Positions 36,089 through 49,219 of a DNA stretch of 64,000 nucleotides are shown piece after piece. Made by a program: the position numbers and the translations under genes. The notes under the pieces are model-generated. The model was not told the DNA's origin. It saw only the letters and a program-made list of their open reading frames with translations, and did not search any database. The stretch is from Cercis canadensis (taxonomy: Eukaryota; Streptophyta; Magnoliopsida; Fabales; Fabaceae): assembly GCA_003255065.1 (NCBI GenBank), contig QAOA01001470.1, forward strand, positions 143,022-207,021, read 5' to 3'. Every line of letters starts with the position of its first letter. Positions within the stretch are counted from its first letter, which is position 1.

Positions 36089-36806
36089 TCAGACTTGCAC
36101 CTTATGATTTGACAAAGGGTTGATGATCAAAATTGGCATTTCATTTTTATATTCTACTTTCACAACCCCAACCTTGATAAACCGTAGCACACGATCTTTA
36201 AAAATCTTGCAATATTCAATTGAATGTCCTAACACATCATTATATAATGCACAACTAAAATACTGATTGTAGCTTGGAGGGAATGAAGGTTCTAATGGTT
36301 TCACTGGTTTTGGTGTCATTATTTGTGCTTCTAGTAGCTGCAAGTACAATTCCAAATGGGTCATTCCTAAATCAAGAAAAACATCATTCTTCCAAGAACC
36401 TCTAGGTCATCAATGATTAAACTTGATCACCAATAGTATTTTAGGAACAAGGTATCATTAAGGAGAATTTTGCTGAGGTGTATAGAATGATGGAAGATTA
36501 AGTTGATATGAATGATAAGATGATAAGATTACAATAACTTGGTAAAGACGTGGGAAATTGGAATTCAGTGAATAATACGGGCCTTGAGCTTAAAAGGATG
36601 ATTGTGCCCCTAGTGAATGTACCCAATTTACCTCTTCTTCTTTCTTTCCAAATAACTCTTCTTTCTTCTGGCCATTATTATTATTTTCTCCTCTTAAGAA
36701 TGACAATTTTCTTGTTTGGTTCATCTCTTAAACTCTCTCTCCGACATTGATTAACTCAGAGAAATCTCTATAAACAGTTGCTACCATCAACTCAGTATAA
36801 GGGAAA

Positions 36807-37220
36807 GGGAAAAGTCTAAAAAAACCTCATAAACTATGCCCTATTTGCGGTTTACTCCCAAAGCTTCAAAAACGTAGGAAAGACCAACTTCAACTTTTAA
36901 AATGTGCACTTTACCCCCACGACCCTAACGTCCGTCCATTAATGTAAAGAAGAAGATATTTGAATATTATAATTTATCCCCAAAATTCTTTGAATATTAT
37001 TTTTTGACCCTAATTTTTATAAATTTATTTTTATTTATACCCTTATAAAATGGCACTATAGCCCAGATTAATCACATCATGTGCACATTAATGGACGGAT
37101 GTTAGGATCGTGGGGTAAAGTACACATTTTAAAAGTTCAAGGAAGTATTTCCTACGTTTTTAAAGCTTCGGGGGTAAAACACACACAATGTATAGTTCAG
37201 GGGATTTTTTGGACTTCCCC
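36807..37220. mobile_element. Mutator-type MITE with long terminal inverted repeats
   Basis: Left arm 36,807-36,955 and right arm about 37,075-37,220 are inverted copies of about 145 bp: GGGAAAAGTC / GGGGAAGTCC ends, AAAACGTAGGAAA, CTTTTAAAATGTG(C/T)ACTTT and CCGTCCATTAATGT landmarks. Flanking 9-mers TAAGGGAAA (36,798-36,806) and TAAGGAAAA (37,221-37,229) match at 8 of 9 positions, fitting the 9-bp duplication of Mutator-like elements. It lies within the gag region of the large Gypsy element and carries no gene. Confidence 0.85.
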
Positions 37221-38331
37221 TAAGGAAAATACAAAATATTCATGAAATAATGAATCATTTCAAAATCCAATAATAGAGGTTAAACTTGGGCTGCTAGATT
37301 CCTCCACTTTTGAGCATATTCTTTAAACTCTCACTTTCTTCCTTTTGCATATATCTCAATTGAGCTATAGTAGGAGCTATGTTATCATTAAAACTGTACT
37401 ACTTTAAGAAAGCATCAACCAGGTCTTTCCATGTATGAATCTTGAAGTGATCTAGATGCCAATACCAATTTGAAGCAGGACCAGTCAAACTCTCTAGGAA
37501 GAAGTGTATAAATAATTTCTCATCTCTTAACCAAATGGACATCTTAGTGCAATAGGATTTTAAGTGAAGCTGAAGACTAGTTGTTCCATCATGGCGGACA
37601 AACTCAGGCATTTTGTAATCTTTTGGGAGAATAATTTCAGGCATCAAGAAAGTTCATCAATGTCAACTTAATCTGCTCTTCCAAAAGCACTTGCTTCTTT
37701 TTCATGGACTCAATACTCAATCTTTCTTTTTCTAATTCATCATTCTCATTTTTCAAATGAACTATTATAGGGGTTTTCTGTGTGGTGAAGTGAGAAGTGT
37801 AATTGGTGATGGGATGGGTATATGTGTAAACACCGCCTTAGTTCTCATTTGAATTGAAGGAAGCATCCACAAAGGGCATGGTCGAGGTAAATGGAGGTGA
37901 TCGGGATAAAGTGTATGAGATGTTTGGTTGTGGTATGATTGGAGGAAATATTAGGTTTGGAGCAGATCCAAGGATAGGAGGATGTAGGAAAGTTGAGGGT
38001 ATCATCAAATGCAGAGGCATTCCCAAAATAGGGTCAACAGGGAAGGTTGAAGAAATTGTGAGGCTCGAAGGCGATGCTAAAAGAGGAGGCACTTGAGAGA
38101 TTAGAGAGTTTGCAACATTACTTGAACCTTCAGATACTCCTTTCAGTTTCAAACTTTCATTAAATGCCTTTAACAATTAGCCTAATTGAGCTTTCATCTC
38201 TGTCATTTCTGCCCTCAAATCCATATCTTGCTTTGGATTCTCAGGTTCCAAGATTACAACTATTCTCGACTTAAGCACAATTGACCTCTTATTAGAGCAT
38301 CTTTGATTGAGCTTATTTTTCTTAGAGCAAG

Positions 38332-39099
38332 TGATGTGAATCAACTTGCTACACGCCCTAACTCTAGGTGTGTTCATGATCCCTTACTTGGAGTTGGAGG
38401 CTCAATGACTAGAAGCAGGGCTAAGCGTATGAAAGAGGCGCTGCTGAACCTAGTCCAAGAGGTGCAGACCAATGAGAGAGCAACTGGGCCAAGTTCAAAG
38501 TTGAGATGAATCACTTATCTGTCTCTTGTAGAAGGTACGCATGGACTAGCTTGGAGCCCAAGTTTGGAGTTTGTTTTGGAGGAAACTTGAAGATCAAGTT
38601 TGGGCGTTAACTCAGGGATTAATGAGCCCAATATGAATAGTCTAGAGATGCATCGTGGACCTTATCTTGTTATCGTTTTAGGCCGAATATGTTAATGTTT
38701 TGTGTTAGGCCTTCGGCCAAAAACTATGTCTTATTTAATTAGTTTTAGTTAAGTCTTTATTTTGGGCCTTTATGCTTGTGGGCCGAACGTGTATTGGATG
38801 TAGGGTTTGTTATCATTCTTAGCTTCAATTAGGTTTAGTTTGTAGCCTCTTAGTCGAGTTCTTATATAAGGGATTCGTTTATGTCTTTGCAAACAACTTT
38901 GAGATTATATTCAATTATTGAATTGTTGAGTTTCTCTGAATTGAGAGCTTCTCTGTGGTTCTTGGGCAAAGAACTTGAACTTAAACTTACCAAGGATCAT
39001 TTCTTGTTAAGGGTTCACCCTGTTGAGATAACAAAGGTCATCCCACTGTTTGGTATCCAAACACTCTGTTCTGATCCTTTGGGTGACGAGAATGCATCA
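38332..39099 (+). repeat. 5' LTR of the nested Gypsy
   Basis: 768 bp, TGATGTGAATCAAC...GAATGCATCA, collinear with 44,494-45,223 including the TTGGAGTTGGAGG, GATGCATCGTGGACC and GTCTTTGCAAACAAC landmarks. TTATATAAGGG near 38,862-38,872 may be its TATA element. Confidence 0.85.
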
Positions 39100-42000
39100 T
39101 TTGATATTAGAGCTTTGACTTATTGGAGTTTCAATCAGTACTTCTAAAAACCTTCATCCTATTTTTATTTTATCTATCTTATTTGTTTGAGTCAATCATC
39201 TTTTACCCCCTTTCTGTTGAGTCAGTTGTATTTTTATTTTCGTGTCAATTTCATTCTAAGTGTTTTCTTCGTTGTATCCTTTAATTTTCTGGTCGAAGTT
39301 TTTCTTATTGTCTTTCCGTCCATCATTGTTGGGTTGTTTCATTGTTTTGTGTTTAAGAGTCACGCCTAGATTTGTAAAATTTCTAGTGCGGCACTTAAGG
39401 TTTTGCTTAGTCCAAGTCCTAATTGTTAAGTAGAGTCCTAGTACTTTTCAAACTTAAAAAAAGAAAAAAAAATTCATTTTTGGATCAAATTAAAAGAAAA
39501 ACAAAAGATCTAGCAAAACAAATGAATAAAAAAAAGGACTATTTAGACTGTTTACTTGAAAAAGGGCATAACTTTTAACTCGGTTGGAGTTACGGGACTT
39601 GTGACCTGGCGTTTCAAAGCTCGTTCAGAGGCCTACGACGTGGCAATCTAATTAATCAATTGAGGCCATTTTCAAGCCCAAAATCCTTCAAAAACGTCTA
39701 TTTCGAGATTCTTTTTTTAATTTGCTGATTTCCTTTCAATTCTTTGTTGTTTTTTTGATTTTTTTATTCTTTTCTTGTCCAACCGACACCCTTATTTATT
39801 GTTTCATTTGAGTGTTGGTCATTTTTCTTGGAGTCTTGTTTGACTTTCTTGTCATTTTTGATCAATGACCTTTTATTTTTGATAAGTTTTTGACAGGTTC
39901 TTGTTTAAGGGCTTTTAAGGAAATTTGAGTAGAAAAATGCAAGAGTGGTGAGAGCATTATCGAAAAAACTAATTGAGTGTAAACATGAGTGAAACACGTG
40001 AGGTGAGTGTGTGCAACATAGATCAGGAAGAACCATTCACCAAAGGTCACATGGATGCGTATATGAAAGCAATTTAGGACCAAATTGTAGGATTGAGAAT
40101 GTGAACTCAGGAGAGATTAAAGAGACTAGAATCCTTAGTTTCACCTAAGCCGAAACCTAAAACATCTAGACCCTTTCAGTATTTTGAGGAGGAGGAAGAA
40201 GACTATTCTGAGGGTGAAATCAAAATCAAAAGAGAGATGAGGGCAACCTCTAATCATGATAATAACTTGGGGAGTATAAAAATGAGAATTCCTACCTTTC
40301 AAGGTAAAAGTGATCATAAACTTTACTTAGAATAGGAGAGAAAAGTGGAACATGTTTTTGAATGCCATGATTACTCTGAAGAGAAGAAAGTGAAGCTGAC
40401 GGTTGTTGAATTTATTGACTATGCTAGTATTTGGTGGGACCAGCTAGTGATTAACCAGTGTAGAGATGGTGAGAGACCTATTAGGTCATGGGCCAATATG
40501 AGGGCCGTGATGAGGAAACGGTTTGTACCTAGACATTACTATAAAGATTGTTTCAAGAAACTACACGATTTAAAACAGAGATCTATAAGTGTGGCTGAGT
40601 ACAACAGTAAGAGGGAGATAACCATGATGAGGGCTAATATTGATGAGAACCGTGAGGCAACCATGACACGGTTTATTAGTGGCTTGAGGCAAGAGATTGC
40701 TGAAGTGGTGGAGATAAGTCACTATGTAGAAATAGAGGACTTGGTGCATAAAGCCGAATATGTAGAGAGGCAATTGAAGGCTAGCACAGCTTCTAGATTT
40801 GGTTTGGCTCCCAAAATTTCAAACTGGAAACCGAATTGGAAGGATACCTCTAAAACAGTTCCAAAGCCGAGAGAAGAGGCAAGACCAAGGCCTATGAGTA
40901 CTACTCCTATTCCTTAAGGTAAAATCGAATATAACTATTCTTCTAAGTCATGTGACATCAAGTGCTACAGGTGTCAAGGGCAAAGACATATATCTTCTGA
41001 ATTTTCCAATAGAAGGAAAGTTGTTTTGCTTGCTAGTGGTGAGTATCATAGTGAGGAGGAACCTATTGTTACACTTGGTTGTGAAGACATGCCACCCTTA
41101 GAAGATGCTAGTGACATGGAGGGTTTGATGAAGCTCTTCCGGATCACTATGTGATGGTGTCTAAGCGTGTCCTCAACATGCAACCGAGGGAAAATGAAGT
41201 AGAAGAGCACCGAGAGCATATCTTTCAAAGTCGATGCTTGGTGGGAGACAAGGTATGTAGTGTTATTATTGATAGTGGATCATGCACTAATGTTGCTAGT
41301 ACCTTAGTAGTAGAGAAGTTGACTTTACCTATTATTCCACAGCCTACGCCTTATAAATTAAGGTGATTGAATGATAGAGGAGATCTATAGGTAAACAAGC
41401 AGGTTTGGGTTGCGTTTACTTTTAGCGCTTTTAAAGATGAAGTGCTTTGTGATGTGGTGTCCATGCATGCTTGTCACATCTTGTTGGGACGACTATGACA
41501 GTTTGATAGGAGATTAAAGTATGACGGTTACAACAACACTTATACTGTCTACAAGAATAAAAAAACCACTTTATTGAAACCCTTAAAACCTACTCTTGCA
41601 TATGTGGATCAAGCAAAGATTACAAAAGAATGTAAAGAGAAAAAAAAAAAGAAAGAAAAAGAGGCTGAGAGAGAGAGAGAGGTCGCGAGAAAGAAAGAGG
41701 TCGAGAGGAAAAGAAGAAAAGTGGAAAAGAGAAAGAGAAAAGAAATTGAGAGAGCAAGAGAAAAGAGTAAGGTCGAGAGTGAGAGAAGATACAAAGTGAA
41801 TGCTTCTGCACAAAAGAGTGAGGTGAAGAGTGTTTTGTTGTCTAGGATGAATCTTCTTATACTTATGTACAAGGATGTTTATTTTACTAACTCTCTTAAC
41901 CCTTCCTTACCTAGTGTGGTTGTTTCTTTGATGCAAGAATTTGCTAATATTTTCCCTAAGGAGATACTACATGGTTTGTCTCCCTTGAAGGGCATAGAGC

Positions 42001-44493
42001 ACCAAATTAACTTTGTTCCTGGATCGGTTATCCCTAATAAACCAGCCTATCAAGCTAATCTTGAAGAGACAAAGAAAATTCAAAGCCAAGTGGATGAGCT
42101 AGTGCGAAAGGGATTCGTGAAGGAAAGGCTAAGCCCATTTTCAGTTCCGATTATCTTGGTGCCAAAGAAAGACGGGACATGGCGCATGTGTGTGGATTGC
42201 AGAGCCATCAACCAAATTACGGTTAAGTATAGACATCATATCCCAAGATTAGATGACATACTTGATGCGTTGTATGGTTCGAGTATCTTTTCTAAGATAG
42301 ATTTAAAGAATGGATACTACCAAATTCACATGAAAGAATGAGATGAATGGAAAATTGCATTTAAAACAAAAGATGGTTTATATGAGTGGTTAGTAATGTC
42401 TTTCAGTTTAACTAATGCAGCTAGCACTTTCATGAGATTGATGAACCATGTTTTGTGTGCCTTTATTGAGAAATTTGTGGTGGTTTATTTTGATGATATC
42501 CTAGTTTATAGCAAAATCATAGATGACATGTGTCCCATTTACATGTTGTCTTTATTGCTTTGAGAGAACATAAATTGTATGCTAATTTCAAGAAGTGTGT
42601 ATTTTGTTCGGATTCTATTATATTTTTTGGGTTTGTTGTATGTTCTAAGGGTATTGGCATAGATGAGGAGATGGTTAAAGCAATTTGAGATTGACCTACA
42701 CCTAAGGATGCGAATGAGGTAAGATCTTTTCATGACTTAGCTAGTTTTTATAGGCGGTTTGTAAAGAATTTCAGCATCATAACCACACCCCTAAATGAAC
42801 AAGTTAAGAAAAATGTGAGCTTTAAGTGGGGAGAGGAACAAGAGAGGGCGTTTACCACTTTAAAGGAAACTTTAACTAGTGCTCCTTTTTTTTTATGTTT
42901 GCCTAACTTTGACAGAGTTTTTGAGATTGAGTGTGATGCTTCAGGTATTGGGATAGGGGATGTTTTGATACAAGATTCCAAGCCTATTGGATATTTCAGT
43001 GAGAAGCTTAATGGGGTAGCATTGAACTATCCCACTTATAACAAAGAGCTTTATGCTCTAGTAAGAACTCTCCAAACGTGGTAGCACTATCTATGGTCTC
43101 GGAAATTCATCATTCATTTGGACTATGAGAACTTGAAGTATATGAAATCCCAAGGTAAGTTAAATAAGAGACATGCCAAATGGTTAGAGTTCATTGAGAC
43201 GTTCTCTTATGTTATTAAATATAAAGCTGGGAAGGAGAATGTCGTTGCTAATGCCTTGTCTAGAAGGTATACTTTAATTACTTCTTTGCATGCTAAGCTA
43301 TTAGGTTTTGAGCTTATAAGGGACTTGTATGAGTCTGATTCTGATTTTGGTCAACTATGGATTGTTTGTGCTAAGTATGCTAGTGGTGATTATTATAGGC
43401 ATGATGGGTATTTGTTTAAGAAAGATAAATTATGTGTGCCTACATGTTCTATACGTGATTTGCTTGTTAGAGAGACGCGTGGTGGTGGCCTAATGGAGCA
43501 TGATGTGATTTCTATTTGTGAAAAGTGTATTACTTGTAAATAGGTCAAGTCTAAAGTTATGTCACATGGACTTTATACACTATTGCCTATACCTAGTCAA
43601 CATTGGATTGATATTTCTATGGATTTTGTGCTAAGGCTACCGAGGTCACAAAGTGGAAAAGATGGTATCTTTGTGGTTGTTGATAGGTTTAGCAAGATGA
43701 CTCATTTTACTGTTTATGCTAAAACTAATGATACAACACACATTGCTGATTTGTTCTTTAAAGAAATAGTGTGCTTGCATGGTTTACCTAGAACAATAGT
43801 GAGTGATAGAGATGTGAAGTTCCTAAGTCACTTTTGACGAACCTTATGGGGTCAGTTAGGGACTGAGCTTCTATTTTCTACGGTTGCACATCCTCAAATG
43901 GATGAGCAAACTGAGGTTGTTAATAGAACACTTGCTACTATATTGCGTACTATTATGCAAAAGAATCTTAAATGTTGGGAACAATCTTTGCTACATGTTG
44001 AGTTTGCTTATAATCACACTTTACACTCTACTACTGCTTATTCTCCTTTTGAGGCTATTTATGGATTTAATTATTTGACTCCCTTGGATATTTTACCTTT
44101 GCCTACTAATGAGTTTGCTAATCTTGATGGTAAGCAAAAGATAGATTTTGTTAGAGACTTGCATTCCAAGGTTCGGGCTAATATTGAAAAGAAGAATGAG
44201 CAATATGTTAGGTAAGCCAACAAGGATTGAACTAGGGTTGTATTTGAACTAGGTGATTGGGTTTGGGTACACCTTAGGAAGGGACAGTTTCCTACTCAAA
44301 GGAAATCAAAGTTCCACCCTTGAGGAGATGGGCCGTTTGAAGTCCTTGAGCAGATTAATGACAATGCCTACAAAATTAATCTTCCTGGTAAGTATGACAA
44401 TGTTAGTGCTACTTTTAATGTTGCTGATTTGACTTTATTTGATGTAGGTGACAATTGAGATTCGAGGACAAATCCTTCCGAGGAGGGAGGGAA

Positions 44494-45223
44494 TGATGCA
44501 AATCAGTTTGCTACACGCCCTAACCCTAGGCATGGTCATGATCTCTTGCTTGGAGTTGGAGGCCCAATGACTAGAAGCAGGGCTAAGTGTATGAAAGAGG
44601 CGCTGTTGAACCTAATCCAAGAGGTGCAGACCAAGTAGAGAGCAGTTAGGCCAAGTTCAGAGTTGAGATAGATCACTTATCTGTCTTTTGTAGAAGGCGT
44701 GCATGGACCAACTTGGAGCCCAAGTTTGGAGCTTGTTTTGGAGGAAACTTGAAGATCAAGTTTGGGCGTTAACTCATGGATTAATGAACCCAATATGCAT
44801 AGTCTAGAGATGCATCGTGGACCTTATCTTGTTATCGTTTTAGACTGAATATGTTAATGTTTTGTGTTGGGCCTTGGGCCAAAAACTATGTCTTATTTAA
44901 TTAGCTTTAGTTAAGTCTTTATTTTGGGCCTTCAAGCTTGTGGGCTGAACGTGTATTGGATGTAGGGTTTGTTATCATTCTTAGCTTCAACTAGGTTTAG
45001 TTTGTAGCCTTTTAGCCGAGTTCCTATGTAAGGGATTCATTTATGTCTTTGCAAACAACTTTGAGATTAATAATATTCAATTATTGAATTGTTAAGTTTA
45101 TCTGGATTGAGAGCTTCTCTGTGGTTCTTGGGCAAAGAACTTGAACTTGAACTTGCCAAGGATCTTTCCTTGTTAAGGGTTCACCTTGTTGAGATAACCA
45201 AGGTCATCCCACTATTTGGTATC
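44494..45223 (+). repeat. 3' LTR of the nested Gypsy
   Basis: Collinear with the 5' LTR from its first base; similarity stops at GGTATC. It is directly preceded by the purine tract and, 20 bp earlier, a small hairpin with an AGGA loop. Confidence 0.85.
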
Positions 45224-46304
45224 TTTTCCCAAGAAAACTATGTTCAAAACTTTTCAATGAACACTGCAATAAATGAATGGGAAAAAAATGAGATTTATGA
45301 AATGGACAAGAGAAAAATGTATGACTTTTTTTTTTTTTTTTAAATGAATATAACAAAAACTTTGGTGCTTTGACAAGAAAAAAAAGGGACAAAATATGAC
45401 TTCTGCCTTATTAACAAATGAAAAGAACTACTAATCTTTTTATTTAAAAAGTGATGCTCATCAATTGAAATGATGCGCAAATGCATATGACTTACTTTGA
45501 AAAAACAATGAAAAAAACAGCAAGGCTTCAACCTCTTCTTGCTTATTTAGAAAACGAAAGGGTAAAAATGTAAATGAGAAAATGAAAAATGAACACTTGG
45601 TTTATTTGAAAAAGAAACGAGGCATTGGACCTCTAATTTTAATGCAGGAAAACAATTAGAGAAATAACAAAAAAGAAAATACTCCCCTAATGTCTTATGA
45701 ATAGATCAACCTTATGCTTAGGATTTCTAACTTAGTGGTCAAGGTCTACCATATAAAGGAGGGCATCTACAAGCAAATTATGTGCATAATTTGGCGATGG
45801 GTGCTAATATCCTGAAAGTTCAAGGTACTATAGACTGCCTGTACCAAAATGATGGAGATCACACCCTACTAACATGGTTCATAAGGGGATGAACCCCTAT
45901 GCTTACCTAAATTAGCAAGATGATCCACAATCTAAGAAGAAGCTTTAGCGTAAACAATTGAAGGATGAACCTCCAGCAATAACACTAGGCTCCCTTTTAA
46001 TCCTAAGCTGATGGTGGCCTAGATATATAGCCGATGAGTAGTGTGTAGGGTTACAGTGTTAGTGCGCCGTGTGTGCGGAAGAAACATACAAACCTCATCC
46101 TACATCTACCCAGCTGTAAGAAAACACAGGAAATATATGTAATAGAATTAATCTATCTATGAATACAAATCAAATGGCAAAGCAAAAAGTAGAATCTACT
46201 AGAAAAGCAAAAATGAACAAAATAAAAGCAAAATTACGGATAAAGAAAATATACAAGGCCATATTAAATTCGCATAACCGATTTCTTGGGTTTGACTCTC
46301 TAAC
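45224..46304. other. Leader region of the large Gypsy element
   Basis: Between the nested Gypsy and the primer binding site of the large element. By position it is the 5' untranslated leader on the minus strand. No coding similarity seen. Confidence 0.5.
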
Positions 46305-46328
46305 TATTTTCCAATGGAGTCGCCAAAC
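46305..46328 (-). other. Primer binding site of the large Gypsy element
   Basis: Minus-strand GTTTGGCGACTCCATTGGAA directly follows the 5' LTR. The TTTGGCGACTCC word after a TGTAGACACC LTR is, from memory, typical of Tat/Ogre-type and LARD elements. It fixes the orientation of the insertion. Confidence 0.75.
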
Positions 46329-46498
46329 TATCATAACATACACGAAGGTCGCCATGACGCATATGACGAACTTTTAAAAAAGATTAATTTTCGAAGAAAA
46401 CTTGAAGTTACCACCAATTGTATTAAGAAAATGGGAAGCAATTGAAAACCCTTTTGAATTTAAAAAATGGTTTACGAACCAGACAGGATTCAGGAGTT

Positions 46499-46884
46499 AA
46501 TTTGTGTGTGGGGAAAGTGTTAGGCACCTCACAACACCTGTCTAAAAGACGATTACCTAAAATTAATTGTGTGAATATAATATGACAAAAAATGTACTTT
46601 ATTTATCTTAAAAATAATAAGAGCGCTACAAGAATTTGACAAAGATAAAAAGGGATAATTTAAAAGTGCAATGCATGATTACTCTACCGACAATTTGTGT
46701 GTGGGGAAGGTGTTAGGCACCCCACAACACCCATCTAAAAAACGGTTACCTAAAATTAATTGTGCGAATATAATATGACAAAAAATGTACTTTATTTATC
46801 TTAAAAATGATAAGAGCGCTACAAGAATTTGACAAAGATAAAAAAGGATAATTTAAAAGTGCAATGCATGATTACTCTACCGAC
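46499..46884. repeat. 193-bp tandem duplication inside the LTR
   Basis: 46,499-46,691 and 46,692-46,884 are head to tail, about 95% alike, with no N between them. Only this LTR has it, so it arose after insertion or in the assembly. Confidence 0.8.
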
Positions 46885-47030
46885 ACTTAAATTCTTCTAT
46901 CCTTTTTTCACATAAAGCGCCCTCCAGGGTGGCACTACCTTCACCTAGGTTGGATAAACAAAACTATTCCATAAAAGAATCAGACTTGATCTATCCGGCC
47001 TCCCATGATAAATGAAGAGACCTACGGATA

Positions 47031-47391
47031 TTAAACGATATAAATATATATCTTAAATGAGTGCAATGCATGAGTTTTCAAATTATAGTATGTGAATTAA
47101 AATGATTTCATAAAAAAAACAAAAGTAAACTCTTTTTATCTTCAGCTCCGCCTCACTCCAAGATCAAGCATTCTAGTTTGTCGTCACTTACAACCCAACT
47201 CACAAATATTNTTAAACGATACAAATATATATCTTAAATGAGTGCAATGCATGAGTTTTCAAATTATAGTATGTGAATTAAAATGATTTCATAAAAAAAA
47301 CAAAAGTAAACTTTTTTTATCTTCAGCTCCGCCTCACTCCAAGATCAAGCATTCTAGTTTGTCGTCACTTACAACCCAACTCACAAATATT
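47031..47391. repeat. 180-nt direct repeat around an N (join of contigs)
   Basis: 47,031-47,210 and 47,212-47,391 flank the N at 47,211 and are nearly identical; the partner LTR has a single copy. Confidence 0.85.
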
Positions 47392-49219
47392 ATTGACCAC
47401 AATTATCAAATGAGCTCATAAGGCCAATAAAAAAGTGTTAACTAAGGAAACATGTAAAAAATTGTTCAAGCATGGAGAACCAAAAAGATTTACTAACAAG
47501 CAAAGCAAAATGACACATGAAAATACTTTGAAACGATGCAAGATAAGCATGTACACACAATTTTTAACACAATTCCCAATCAACCTTCAAAAATATCTTA
47601 GGGACAGCAATAAAACACAAATAAAATAGTACCCAAAGTAGGCAAAACAATGTCGAAAAGAATCTCATGACAGAGTAGAAAGCAGGGCAAACTTTAGACA
47701 AAAACTAGGATTACATGCTAATGAATTTTAATTAGAAATTTTTATATGACAAAGAAACATGTTTCATGGTTCTAACAAGATAGGAATCACTTAAAACAGA
47801 GCTCTATAGCTTAAATTAGACACAAAAAATTGAATGTTGCCAGAGACAACTAACAACTTAACAGTGCCAAAAAATGGCAAATTTTAGATGAAAACTGGGA
47901 ACAGGAAAAAACAAATTTGTTTTAAAATTTTTACACACAATAGGAAAATGTCTTCCGATTCTAACAAAGTAAGAATGACTCAAATTTAAGATTTTTTTTC
48001 TTTTTTTTCTAGAAAATAAAAATTGAGGGTTGCTAGAGAAGATTGATAGACCTGAAATAGCAGAAAAATAATTTAATTCAAAGAAAAGATGGGAGCAGGG
48101 AAAAAGAATGTGGCCATGAAATTTTTATACATAAGATAAACATGTTTCATGGCTCTAACAAAACAAGAATGACTCAAATTGAAGCTCTGTAGCTCCATCT
48201 AAAAAATAAAAACATATGGTTGCTAGAGAAGACTTATAGCTCTGAAATAGCAAAAAAATAGTCATATTCAAATAAACACTGAGAGCAAGGGAAAAAGAAT
48301 TTGGTTTTGAAATTTTTACACATAGGAGGAAAACGTCTCCTGATTCTAAAATTACTAAAATCAAAGCTCTGTAGCTCTAGTTGAAAATTAAAAACCAAGG
48401 GTTGCAAGAGAATATTTACATACCCGAAAATGCACAATCCACAACTAAACCAAGTATTAGTAATCAAAGAAACAACTCAAAGTCCCAAAATCAAAATTAT
48501 TTCTATATGAATATCATAAATTAAACTTAAATTTAGGAATCAAACATCATGGGTATCCCAGAACCATAAGAATCAATCTCAAACTCCAAACTATATTATG
48601 ATTTAGAAATTCAGCATAATCATTCACACATAACAACAAATAGACAAATTAATCGCCATAGATAAAAAATCCAATAGTAAGGATGAAAGAATTAGAGTAT
48701 AAATTACTCTTGTAGAATGAATTTGATGGAGATTCAAACTTTTTTTTTTCTTTGGTTCCCTTCCTTTCTACCAAGCTCCTCATTCTCTCTCTTTGCTGAT
48801 CCCCCTTGCTATTTTTCTCATTTTCTTTCTTTTTAATTTGCTTTTTCTTCTTGTTAAATCACTTCTTTACTTAATGAAGATAAGGTGCATAAACTTGGAC
48901 CACTAGGAAGTGACAGAAATTCATTCCTTGCTCCCTCATTAGTCCTCCTAGATCTAGTGACGCAAAAATCTATTTACAAATTTTTGTCTCTTTTCTTATA
49001 TTTATTTACTATTTACAAAAATTTAAATGCTAATAGATGGGCCAAATGAGCTAGATAAAAAATGGACTAGATTAACAATGGATTAGGTTAAAGTAATAGG
49101 ACTAGGTTTTGCTTTATTACAAAGGGTCAAATAAAAATATAAAAAGTAATAATAAAAAATTAAGTGCTTTCATCTTTTCAAAAATCATCACTCAGATAAA
49201 ATACGGTGTCTACATACCT

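Larger units (their letters stand above)
38332..45223 (+). mobile_element. Ty3/gypsy element nested in the large Gypsy element
   Basis: The 5' LTR is 38,332-39,099 and the 3' LTR 44,494-45,223, both starting TGATG; about 95% alike over a 180-nt stretch compared by eye, suggesting an age of very roughly 1-3 million years. A met-tRNA-like primer site (TTTGATATTAGAGC, 39,100-39,113) follows the 5' LTR and a GAGGAGGGAGGG tract precedes the 3' LTR. Parts in order: gag (about 40,285-40,917), protease (DSGSCTNVAS, about 41,265-41,300), a purine-rich Lys/Glu/Arg linker (41,630-41,810), reverse transcriptase (about 42,000-42,560), RNase H (about 42,815-43,270) and integrase (about 43,400-44,215). Broken, with several breaks. 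Confidence 0.9.
29835..49214 (-). mobile_element. Large Ty3/gypsy (Tat/Ogre-like) insertion with nested elements
   Basis: Bounded by a perfect 5-bp duplication TACCT (29,830-29,834 and 49,215-49,219). The 5' LTR is 46,329-49,214 and the 3' LTR 29,835-32,375, both starting TGTAGACACC-like on the minus strand. A TTTGGCGACTCC-type primer binding site (46,309-46,328) follows the 5' LTR; the purine tract AAAGAGGGGCAAAC (32,376-32,390) precedes the 3' LTR. A gag region lies at about 36,089-38,330 (MPEFVRHDGTTSLQLHLK, LTGPASNWYWHL, WKDLVDAFLK). I saw no polymerase, so it may have been non-autonomous (LARD-like). Without later insertions it is about 12 kb. The LTRs are roughly 85-90% alike by eye, so it is the older Gypsy here. 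Broken fossil with many breaks. Confidence 0.85.
46329..49214 (-). repeat. 5' LTR of the large Gypsy element
   Basis: Starts TGTAGACACCGTATTTTATC on the minus strand at 49,214. It includes an extra 193-bp tandem duplication (46,499-46,691 and 46,692-46,884) and an assembly-join duplication around 47,211, which together account for its greater length than the other LTR. Confidence 0.85.

Noticed and set aside
41574-41872. Highly charged Lys/Glu/Arg frame resembling a coiled-coil gene, with several overlapping frames on the opposite strand
   Set aside because: It is a purine-rich linker between protease and reverse transcriptase of the nested Gypsy; the other frames are its shadows.
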